A stretch of 64,000 bases of DNA from Nocardia wallacei. Its GTDB lineage: Bacteria; Actinomycetota; Actinomycetes; Mycobacteriales; Mycobacteriaceae. The stretch lies in assembly GCF_029868745.1 (NCBI RefSeq), contig NZ_JARWOP010000381.1:1-64000 (forward strand), read 5' to 3'. Under the pieces are notes generated by a model. That model saw only the letters and a list, made by a program, of their open reading frames with translations, was not told the DNA's origin and did not search any database. Below are positions 57,063 to 64,000 of this stretch, one piece after another; within the stretch, counting starts at the first letter, position 1; each line of letters starts with the position of its first letter. The position numbers were made by a program, and so were the translations under genes.

Positions 57063-57264
57063 ATTCACCGGTCCGGGGTGTCGGTCAAGCAGATCACGGT
57101 CTGCTGGCCGGTGGCGACAAGTGCCTTGTCGGCGGCGAATCCACAGCAGGCTGGGGGCGCCGTGTCGCGCACACCGGTCCGGATGCGTCGGTGCTGTGGC
57201 GAATAGGTAAACGCCGCATGCGGTTTCGCCGTCGGAGGCCCTATGCGCGGTACTGTGACCGACG

Positions 57265-58491
57265 ATGAACCCACCACTCGATTCCCTCGCCGCCGAGAGC
57301 GCGGCCGTGGCCGTGCCCGAGGCCGTGCACACCGAACTCCGCCGCGGCGTGCGCAGTGTGCTCGTGGATATCGCGGCGTTGCGGCTGGTGCGGGAGCGGT
57401 TCGACGACGAGCAGGCCGGCGCGCTGCGACGGTATCTGGAGGCGTCGCAGTCACCGAACACGGTGCGTGCCTATCGGTCCGACTGGATCGGGTGGTCGGC
57501 CTGGTGCGCGGCCGAGGAACGGCAGGCGTTGCCCGCGGACCCGCTGGATGTGGCGGTGTATCTCGCGGCCGCGGCCGATACCCGCAAGCCGGGCGGCGAG
57601 TGGGCGTTCAGCGCCGCGACCCTGGAGCGCAAGAGTGCCGCGATCGCGGCCGTGCACGCCGCGAACGGCTTGCCCTCCCCCACCCGCACCGACGTCGTCC
57701 GCCTGACTCTGCGCGGCATCCGGCGGACCCGCCGCACTCAGCCCAATCGCAAACGGCCCGTCCTGCTGCACACTCTGGAGCAGCTCCTCGACGGCCTGCC
57801 CACACCCGGCTGGCCGACCGAACCGGCCCGTCGCCGCGATGCCCTGGTGCTGCTCGTCGGTTTCGCGGGAGCGTTGCGGCGCAGTGAGATCGCCGGGCTG
57901 CGCCTCTGCGATGTCCGCGTCGACCTCGACCACGCCAGCGGCGAACCGGTGCTGCTGATTCAGCTGCCCGCCACCAAGACCGACCCGACCGGTGCGGCGG
58001 CGCAGCGGGTGGCGCTGCCGCGCGGCAGCCGGCCGCGCACCTGCCCCGTCTGCGCCTTCGCCGACTGGACCAGGTTGCGGGAGACGCACTTTCGCCACGG
58101 CACGGGGGGTTTGCGCGCCTGGCTGGACGACCGGATGGTCACCGACAGCGGCATCCACCGCTGCCACGCCTTCACCGGGACCACTCTCACCGACCCCGAC
58201 CTGCCGCTGTTCCCGACCATCTCACGGCACGGCGGTATCGGCAACGACGCCATGTCCGGCCGTGCCGTCGCCGAACTGGTGAAACGCTACGCCGCCCGAG
58301 CCGGCCTGGATCCCGCCCTGTTCTCCGGCCACTCCCTGCGCGCCGGTTTCGCCACCCAAGCCGCCCTCGGCGGCGCCAGCGACCGCGAGATCATGCGCCA
58401 GGGCCGCTGGTCCAACCCCCGCACCGTGCACGGCTACATCCGCACCGCGAACCCGTTGGAGGACAACGCCGTGACGAAGCTGGGGCTGTAG
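57265..58491 (+). CDS. orphan tyrosine recombinase/integrase
   Basis: 408 residues. SAM-like core-binding domain (about 45-135: TVRAYRSDWIGWSAWCAAEERQALP) and catalytic domain with R205/R206 (GALRRSEIAGL), K238 (ATKTD), H356-x-x-R359 (GHSLRAGF), W382 and Y391 (TVHGYIRT): the complete active site. Similar to stand-alone integrases in actinomycete genomes without an element. No excisionase, att duplication or tRNA is adjacent; CCGCATGCGG at 57214-57223 is a palindrome upstream. Confidence 0.9.
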   Translation: MNPPLDSLAAESAAVAVPEAVHTELRRGVRSVLVDIAALRLVRERFDDEQAGALRRYLEASQSPNTVRAYRSDWIGWSAWCAAEERQALPADPLDVAVYLAAAADTRKPGGEWAFSAATLERKSAAIAAVHAANGLPSPTRTDVVRLTLRGIRRTRRTQPNRKRPVLLHTLEQLLDGLPTPGWPTEPARRRDALVLLVGFAGALRRSEIAGLRLCDVRVDLDHASGEPVLLIQLPATKTDPTGAAAQRVALPRGSRPRTCPVCAFADWTRLRETHFRHGTGGLRAWLDDRMVTDSGIHRCHAFTGTTLTDPDLPLFPTISRHGGIGNDAMSGRAVAELVKRYAARAGLDPALFSGHSLRAGFATQAALGGASDREIMRQGRWSNPRTVHGYIRTANPLEDNAVTKLGL

Positions 58492-58530
58492 TCGCTCATC
58501 GGGTGGAGACGGTTTCCTGGTGCCGAACCC

Positions 58531-58574
58531 TTACGGTCGCGCAGCGAAAGTACTACTATCGTCTGTAGTAGATC
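58531..58574 (+). promoter_or_regulatory. promoter with dyad upstream of the SRPBCC gene
   Basis: TTACGG (58531-58536), 17 bp and TACTAT (58554-58559) form a plausible promoter. The -10 box is overlapped by the dyad TACTAC (58551-58556) / GTAGTA (58565-58570), so a bound repressor would block RNA polymerase. No regulator gene lies next to it. Confidence 0.45.
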
Positions 58575-58589
58575 ATGGGAGGGTATCGG

Positions 58590-59054
58590 ATGCACACCAT
58601 TACAGTCGACCGGGTGATCGCGGCACCGATCGGTGAGGTCTTCGACTGGTTCGCCGATTCACGCAACTACGCCCGCTCACCGTTCGTGCTGCGCAACCGC
58701 TGGGCCCGGCTCGGGGACGACGCACCGTACGGGGTCGGCGCGGTGCGGATCCACCTGTGGTTGATCGGATGGTTCCGCGAACGCGTCACCGCGTACAACC
58801 CACCGCACGGCTTCGACTATCTCGTCGAGCGCAGCTTTCCTCCCGCGCGCCACGAAGGCGGCAGCATGACCTTCACCGAGGCGGGCGGCGGCACGCGCAT
58901 CGTGTGGAGTACCACTTCCGAACTGCCGCTTCCCTTTCCGGCCCTGAACGCCGCCGCGATGAAACTCTTCGGCCCGGTGGTCGCCAAGGCATTCGGCACA
59001 ATCGTCGACACCGCCGAAGCCGCCCTCACCGATCCGCGATCCGCAGCGACCTGA
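58590..59054 (+). CDS. SRPBCC-family (polyketide cyclase-like) protein
   Basis: About 154 residues with a single START-like domain: MHTITVDRVIAAPIGEVFDWFADSRNYARSPFVL, then strands, and a C-terminal helix containing FGPVVAKAFGTIVDTAEAAL. It offers a hydrophobic cavity for a small ligand or lipid. ATG 58590 was chosen because GGGAGGG lies 7 nt upstream; 58575 is in frame but lacks a site. Transcribed alone. Confidence 0.87.
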   Translation: MHTITVDRVIAAPIGEVFDWFADSRNYARSPFVLRNRWARLGDDAPYGVGAVRIHLWLIGWFRERVTAYNPPHGFDYLVERSFPPARHEGGSMTFTEAGGGTRIVWSTTSELPLPFPALNAAAMKLFGPVVAKAFGTIVDTAEAALTDPRSAAT

Positions 59055-59062
59055 CCACCGGT

Positions 59063-60061
59063 CTAGGGTGTGCCCGGGGGCGAAGGGGCGAAGGTGTTGG
59101 GCAGGCTGCCGTCGCGGCCGCCAGGCGGCAGGTCCGGAACGTCGCCGGAAGTCGGCGGGGGCGAGCTGGTTCCGCCGGGGTCCTGGGGATCCGGTAACCG
59201 GTCGGTCTGCTGGTCCGTTCCGGCGGCGTTGCCCTGATTCCGGGTCCCGGCGCGTTCCAGCATCTGCTCGCTTTCCTGGATGGCGCGCTGGGCGACACCC
59301 AGGTAATAGCTGTTGATGTCGAGGCCGTCGGGCACGGTGTCCGCGGCTTTCTTGTTGATCTCACCGATCGCCCGCCGGATGGCGTCCCGGCCCTGCCGGG
59401 AGTTCTCGCCGGTGCTGTCGATGAGGCGTGCCAGGTCCTGTTCCGTCGCCGCGAAGACCTTCGCCGTGTCGACGAGCAAGGAGGCCTTGCCCTCGTAGGA
59501 GCCTATGCCGCTCATTCCGGGCGGGACCGTGAGTGTCGGCGGCGCGGGCCCCGGGCCGGTCTTCCCGGCCTGGGGCGGGTCGCCGAGCATCTGCCAAATG
59601 CCGCACAGAAACCCCGGAAGCTGCTCGAACAGGTCATCGACCTCCGCGTTCAGGCCGACCGGCTTCAGCACGCTCGGCATCTCCGTGCACTCACCGCATC
59701 CCATATCGACCGGCTGCTTCGGCCGGATGTCGCCGAAGAATGCCGACAAGCCGCCACCGACCGAAGCCCCGCTGGCCTGCGCCGTAATACGTTGGCCCGT
59801 CGTATATTTCAGCAGACCGGCCCGGCCGAAGCCGAACAAACTGCCCGCGCCGCCGGCCACAGCGCCCAAGCCCGCGTCGACCACGATATCGCCGAGGGAT
59901 TCTCCGCGCAGCACACCGTCGAGCGCGCCACCGACCAAGCCGCCGATCGCGCCTCCGGCGATACTGCCGACCGGGCCCCACGCCTTTCCGACCAGCGCGC
60001 CGACACCGGGCAGCACGACCTCCGCCGCATTGCCGAGAAATGTGGGCACTTTGTCGGACAT
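59063..60061 (-). CDS. glycine-rich protein with DUF4226-like region
   Basis: 332 residues. The first 95 residues are a glycine-zipper-like hydrophobic region (GPVGSIAGGAIGGLVGGALDGVLRG ... GAVAGGAGSLFGFG), which may insert into membranes. A middle part contains two near cysteines (GCGECTEMP). Residues about 185-270 (LLVDTAKVFAATEQDLARLIDSTGENSRQGRDAIRRAI) resemble the helical hairpin of mycobacterial DUF4226 / WXG100-like secretion partners. The tail is Pro/Gly-rich. GAAGGA lies upstream of ATG 60061. Secretion via a type VII system is a guess; no ESX component is nearby. Confidence 0.7.
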   Translation of the reverse strand: MSDKVPTFLGNAAEVVLPGVGALVGKAWGPVGSIAGGAIGGLVGGALDGVLRGESLGDIVVDAGLGAVAGGAGSLFGFGRAGLLKYTTGQRITAQASGASVGGGLSAFFGDIRPKQPVDMGCGECTEMPSVLKPVGLNAEVDDLFEQLPGFLCGIWQMLGDPPQAGKTGPGPAPPTLTVPPGMSGIGSYEGKASLLVDTAKVFAATEQDLARLIDSTGENSRQGRDAIRRAIGEINKKAADTVPDGLDINSYYLGVAQRAIQESEQMLERAGTRNQGNAAGTDQQTDRLPDPQDPGGTSSPPPTSGDVPDLPPGGRDGSLPNTFAPSPPGTP

Positions 60062-60196
60062 CACCGATCCTTCACCTGCCGCGCCTGGAACGCGAGTGGT
60101 CAGTTTTCCCGATACCGCAAGTGTGGTTGCCTAGGTATCGAATTCCACATCGGTCGCGGCGCGAAATCCGATTGTGCCCCGAAAACGGCGGGACCA

Positions 60197-61684
60197 CTAG
60201 CGAAATGGGGGCTCGTTGAAGGTGCGGAGTTTGCGGGAGTGCAGGCTGTCGCCTTCGGCGCGTAGTAGTTCGACGGCGCGGATGCCGATTTGTAAGTGTT
60301 CGGAGACTGTGCCCTCGTAGAAGCGGTTGGCTTGGCCGGGGAGTTTGATCTCGCCGTGGAGTGGCTTGTCGGAGACGCACAGCAGGGTGCCGTAGGGAAC
60401 GCGGAAGCGGTAGCCCTGGGCGGCGATCGTGGCGCTTTCCATGTCGACGGCGACCGCCCGGCTCAGGTTGAACCGCAGGGCCGAGGCCGAGTAGCGCAGT
60501 TCCCAGTTACGGTCGTCGGTGGTGACGACGGTGCCGGTGCGCAGGCGCTGCTTCACCGCCTCGCCGGGCATGCCGCTCACCTGCTTGGTCGCGTCGTACA
60601 GCGCGCGCTGGACCTCGGCGATGCTGGGGATCGGGATGTTCGGCGGCAGTACGGGATCCAGGACGTGGTCGTCGCGCAGGTAGGCGTGGGCCAGGACGTA
60701 GTCGCCGATCTCCTGGCTCTCCCGCAACCCGCCGCAGTGGCCGATCATCAGCCAGGCGTGCGGGCGCAGCACCGCGAGGTGGTCGCACATGTTCTTGGCG
60801 TTGGCGGGACCGACGCCGATGTTCACCAGCGTGATGCCCTGCCCGGTGGACGACATCAGATGCCACGCCGGCATCTGATGCTTCTTCCACGCCTCGTCGG
60901 CCACCATCGAATCGTGGTCTCCGGTCCCGGCGGTGATCACCGTGCCGCCGGCGCAGGACAGCGCCTCGAAAGGCGTTGCGGGGTCGGCGATCAGGTCGCG
61001 TGCCCAGCGCACGAACTCATCGACGTAGCGGCTGTAGTTGGTGAACAGCACGAACGGCTGAAAGTGCTCGACCGGCGTGCCGGTGTAGTGCCGCAGCCGC
61101 GCCAGCGAGAAGTCGGTGCGCAAAGCGTCGAAGTGGCTCAACGGCAGTGGGCCGCTGGTGTCGATGAGACCGTCGGCGATCTCGTCGCCGACCTCGGCCA
61201 GGTCGGTGGTCGGGAAGTAGCGGGCCAGGTCGGCGCTCATCGACCGGTCCAGCCCCAGTTCGGCGGCGTCGATGACGTACGGGAACGGGATCTCCTGCCG
61301 GGAGGGCCCGACCTCGATCCGGATGTCGTAGTCGTCCGTGATCACTGTCAGCTGTTCGGTCAGGTAGCGGCGCAGCAGGGCCGGGCGGGTGATCGTCGTC
61401 CGGTAGCTGCCCGGCCGGGTGAGCCGTCCCCACGCGCGCGACCGGTTCTTCGGCTCGGCGCGGCCGTCCCAGCTGATCCGCAACTCGGGATACACGAACG
61501 CACCCGCGGCCCGGACCTCGGCGGCGGGCACGACCCCGCTGTCGACGAAGTCCTTCACCGCCGCGCGCAGCGTGGCGACCGAGCGGTCGTAGCGGGCCTG
61601 TAGATCGTCGAGGGTCGCCGCCACGGCCACCTCGGTGACGGTCGGGCGCTCGGGCATCCCGGTGTTCGCCATGGCGTCGCTCAC
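60197..61684 (-). CDS. amn: AMP nucleosidase
   Basis: 495 residues. The N-terminal AMN domain (about 1-190) is followed by a phosphorylase-like domain with VNIGVGPANAKNMCDHLAVLRPHAWLMIGHCGG, GDYVLAHAYLRDDHVLDP, VAVDMESATIAAQGYRFRVPYGTLLCVSDKPLHGE. The enzyme splits AMP to adenine and ribose 5-phosphate and helps set adenylate pools. The GTG at 61684 overlaps the upstream stop (GTGA); an ATG 12 nt later (61672) is an alternative. Coupled to the BisC-type gene. Confidence 0.94.
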   Translation of the reverse strand: MSDAMANTGMPERPTVTEVAVAATLDDLQARYDRSVATLRAAVKDFVDSGVVPAAEVRAAGAFVYPELRISWDGRAEPKNRSRAWGRLTRPGSYRTTITRPALLRRYLTEQLTVITDDYDIRIEVGPSRQEIPFPYVIDAAELGLDRSMSADLARYFPTTDLAEVGDEIADGLIDTSGPLPLSHFDALRTDFSLARLRHYTGTPVEHFQPFVLFTNYSRYVDEFVRWARDLIADPATPFEALSCAGGTVITAGTGDHDSMVADEAWKKHQMPAWHLMSSTGQGITLVNIGVGPANAKNMCDHLAVLRPHAWLMIGHCGGLRESQEIGDYVLAHAYLRDDHVLDPVLPPNIPIPSIAEVQRALYDATKQVSGMPGEAVKQRLRTGTVVTTDDRNWELRYSASALRFNLSRAVAVDMESATIAAQGYRFRVPYGTLLCVSDKPLHGEIKLPGQANRFYEGTVSEHLQIGIRAVELLRAEGDSLHSRKLRTFNEPPFR

Positions 61685-63975
61685 CCCCGTTCCGTCACGA
61701 TGGCGGGCGGTGCGGTCACCGAAAGATCCGGCGGCACTTCGCGATACGCCTCGATCTGCACCAGCGCCAGCTGGCCGGTGGTGCCCTGGCTCAGCGTCGA
61801 GGAGGGCCGGTCGGCGGTCAGCACGTTCGGGTTGCCGTGGCGGCAGTGGCTCGGGTCGGCCGGGTCGGGGTCGTACCAGGCGCCGGTGGACAGCTGCGCG
61901 ACACCCGGCCGCACCCCGGCATCGACCACCAGACCCGCCAGGCAGGAACCGCGGTCGTTGAACAGGCGCACGATCTCGCCGCCGCGCAGGCCGCGCGCCG
62001 CCGCCTCGTCCGGGTGCAGCCGGACCGGTTCGCGCTCGGCGATTTTCACCGAGCGGCTGTGCGAACCGACATCGAGCTGGCTGTGCAGTTTGGTGCGCGG
62101 CTGGTTGGCGACCAGCTGGAGCGGGAACCGGGCGGCGGCGGGGCCGCCGAGCCACTCCTCCGGCTCGAGCCACACCGGATGGCCCGGGCAGTCCGGATAG
62201 CCGTACCCGGCGATGGTGTCGGAGAAGATCTCGATGCGGCCCGTCGGGGTCGGCAGCGGGTGGGCGTCGGGGTCGGCGCGGAAATCGGCGAACGCCACCT
62301 GCGCCGGTTCGGCCACCGGCAGCTCCAGACCCGCGCCGGCCCAGAACTCGTCGAATCCGGGCAACTCCCGGCCGCGCTCCCCCAGCCCGTCTCGCCACTG
62401 CTCGTACAGGTGCCGCAGCCACTCGCCGGTGGTGCGGCCCTCGGTGAATTCCTTGGCGACGCCGAGCCTTTCGGACAGTTCGGCGAGGATGGCGTAATCG
62501 TCGCGCGCCTGGCCGTGCGGGCGGGTCAGCGCGGGCATCGGGAAGAACATGCGGTCGTTGTCGCCGGCGCCGAAGTCGTCACGTTCGATGGTCATGGTGG
62601 CCGGCAGCACGATGTCGGCGTGCCGGGCGGTCGCCGTCCAGAACGCGTCGTGCACGACGATGGTGTCGGGCCGGGCGAACGCCTCGCGCAGCCGCGCGAG
62701 GTCCTGATGGTGGTGGAACGGGTTGCCTCCCGCCCAGTAGACCAGCCGGATGTCGGGATACGTGAGGTCCTGTCCGTTGTAGCGGTAGGGCGCACCGGGA
62801 TTCAGCAGCATGTCGGCGATGCGGGCGACGGGGATGAAGGTGTCGACGCCGTTCTCGCCCTGCGACAGATACGGCACCCGCAGCTGCCGCGTCGGTTCCC
62901 CCACATTGGCCGCCGAACCGTAGCCGTGGCCGAAACCGCCGCCGGGCAGCCCGATCTGGCCCAGCATGGCCGCCAGCACCACCCCCAGCCACAGCGGCTG
63001 CTCACCGTAGCGCGCCCGCTGCAGCGACCAGCTGACCGTCACGAAGGTGCGCGACCCGGCCATCTCGCGGGCGAGCGCGCGAATCCGGTCGGCCGGGATG
63101 CCCGTGATCGCCTCGGCCCAGGCCGGATCCTTCACCACCCCGTCCGCCTCGCCGCGCAGGTACCGGGCGAACCGTTCGTATCCGACGGTGTAGCGATCCA
63201 GGAAGGTGGTGTCGGCCGCGCCTTCGGCGTCCAGCACCTGGGCCAGCGCCAGCATCAGCGCGGCGTCGGTATTCGGCCGCGGCGCAAGCCATTCCGCCTG
63301 CGCCTCGTCCGGTGTGTCGTCGCGCAGCGGGGCGACCGTCACGAATCGGCAGCCGCGCTCGCGTGCCGCCGCGACCCAGCCCCGCGCGTTGTGCCGTGAC
63401 ACCCCGCCCGGACTGACCGCGGCGTTCTTCGGCGACAACCCGCCGAACGCGACCACCAGCTCGGTGTGCTCGCTGATCACCGACTTCGCCGTGCTGTGGC
63501 CCAGCAGCCAGTACAGGTCGCACAGTACGTAGGGCAGCAGCACCGCCGAGGTGCCGAGGCTGTAGCTGTTGACGTGCCGGACGTAGCCGCCCAGGCAGTT
63601 GAGGAAGCGGTGCACCTGGCTCTGCGCGTGATGGAAGCGCCCGGCGCTGGCCCAGCCGTAGGACCCGCCGAATACCGAGTCCGGCCCGAATTCGCCGTAG
63701 ACCCGCCGCAATTCGGCCGACAGCAGCTCGACGGCGCGGTCCCAGGACACCGGCACGAACGGCTCGTCCCCGCGCCGGGCCGCCCCCGGGCCGCGCTCGA
63801 GCCAGCCCTGCCGTACATACGGGCGATCGATGCGCGTGGGGTGGTGCTGCGCGGAGGCGACGTTCTCGATCAGGGGCAGCGGTTCGGGATCGCCGCGCCA
63901 CGGCCGCACCTCGGTCAGCCGCTCGCCGTCGGTGGCGGCCTCGAACGCTCCCCAGTGCGTCAGATGCGTCGTCAT
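61681..63975 (-). CDS. bisC: molybdopterin oxidoreductase of the BisC/TMAO reductase type
   Basis: 764 residues. Opening MTTHLTHWGAFEA matches actinobacterial biotin sulfoxide reductase-like proteins. GGSYGWASAGRFHHAQSQVHRFLN is the family signature; the Mo-ligand Ser is expected in NSYSLG (about residue 139). There is no N-terminal Fe-S cysteine set and no Tat signal, as in cytoplasmic BisC. ATG 63975 was preferred to an in-frame start at 63999. Likely reduces biotin or methionine sulfoxides; the exact substrate is uncertain. It ends in GTGA overlap with amn. Confidence 0.88.
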   Translation of the reverse strand: MTTHLTHWGAFEAATDGERLTEVRPWRGDPEPLPLIENVASAQHHPTRIDRPYVRQGWLERGPGAARRGDEPFVPVSWDRAVELLSAELRRVYGEFGPDSVFGGSYGWASAGRFHHAQSQVHRFLNCLGGYVRHVNSYSLGTSAVLLPYVLCDLYWLLGHSTAKSVISEHTELVVAFGGLSPKNAAVSPGGVSRHNARGWVAAARERGCRFVTVAPLRDDTPDEAQAEWLAPRPNTDAALMLALAQVLDAEGAADTTFLDRYTVGYERFARYLRGEADGVVKDPAWAEAITGIPADRIRALAREMAGSRTFVTVSWSLQRARYGEQPLWLGVVLAAMLGQIGLPGGGFGHGYGSAANVGEPTRQLRVPYLSQGENGVDTFIPVARIADMLLNPGAPYRYNGQDLTYPDIRLVYWAGGNPFHHHQDLARLREAFARPDTIVVHDAFWTATARHADIVLPATMTIERDDFGAGDNDRMFFPMPALTRPHGQARDDYAILAELSERLGVAKEFTEGRTTGEWLRHLYEQWRDGLGERGRELPGFDEFWAGAGLELPVAEPAQVAFADFRADPDAHPLPTPTGRIEIFSDTIAGYGYPDCPGHPVWLEPEEWLGGPAAARFPLQLVANQPRTKLHSQLDVGSHSRSVKIAEREPVRLHPDEAAARGLRGGEIVRLFNDRGSCLAGLVVDAGVRPGVAQLSTGAWYDPDPADPSHCRHGNPNVLTADRPSSTLSQGTTGQLALVQIEAYREVPPDLSVTAPPAIVTERG

Positions 63976-64000
63976 GGTGTCCACCGTAGCCGGGCCCACC

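Noticed and set aside
1-64000. CRISPR array, rRNA operon, insertion sequence
   Set aside because: No regularly spaced repeats, rRNA-like sequence, transposase or terminal inverted repeats were found on reading the window.

Overview
The window is GC-rich, densely coding, uses many GTG starts and ATGA/GTGA overlaps, and carries a Rv3143-like receiver protein, a complete nuo operon, narGHJI, a DUF397 protein and a DUF574-type methyltransferase. Together these point to an actinomycete of the Mycobacteriales, most likely Nocardia or a close relative. This is inferred from gene content; no rRNA or tRNA gene was seen.

Layout. 1-5.4 kb: a PepSY protein diverging from an OmpR-type two-component system, a PASTA protein, a 34-codon peptide candidate, a CBS-domain protein and a degenerate response-regulator receiver. 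5.4-7.6 kb: a divergent MFS/LysR pair. 7.8-23.6 kb: an uninterrupted nuoA-N operon for respiratory complex I in which nuoH and nuoI form one continuous reading frame. Two intergenic gaps in this operon (nuoF-nuoG and nuoM-nuoN) are bridged by mini-ORFs that overlap both neighbours by 4 nt. 23.6-32.4 kb: single genes (epoxide hydrolase with a divergent WYL regulator, methyltransferase, nucleotidyltransferase, DUF397, BKACE, a membrane protein, an NmrA-like reductase, a BBE-type flavoprotein). 32.6-39.3 kb: narGHJI, respiratory nitrate reductase, on the minus strand. 39.4-46.4 kb: HdeD-like protein, a frameshifted serine hydrolase, P450, an ArsR/AHSA1/DHFR-like operon with a leaderless promoter, and decayed genes (an esterase-like-phytase pseudogene and a TetR fragment). 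46.5-51.4 kb: an accessory stretch with a subtilase lacking a signal peptide, a zinc-finger/coiled-coil protein, a repeat-rich non-coding region with a 39-bp dyad, and a HEPN-type abortive-infection-like protein with an unidentified C-terminal domain. 51.4-64 kb: type-B carboxylesterase, MerR regulator with an S9 peptidase, a tiny ribbon-helix-helix regulator under a 16-bp palindrome with a VOC protein and a methyltransferase, an orphan tyrosine recombinase, SRPBCC protein, a glycine-rich protein with secretion-substrate-like features, AMP nucleosidase and a BisC-type molybdoenzyme.

How the genes work together. The core of the window is respiratory: complex I feeds quinol to the chain and NarGHI can oxidise quinol with nitrate when oxygen is scarce. 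The atypical receiver protein upstream of nuo sits next to nuo in mycobacteria but is separated from it here by the MFS/LysR pair. The best candidates for unusual biology are the NuoH-NuoI fusion, the HEPN/Abi-like protein with its neighbouring repeat-rich locus, the mini-ORF bridges, and the PepSY/two-component module whose sensor loop carries a dense acidic run.
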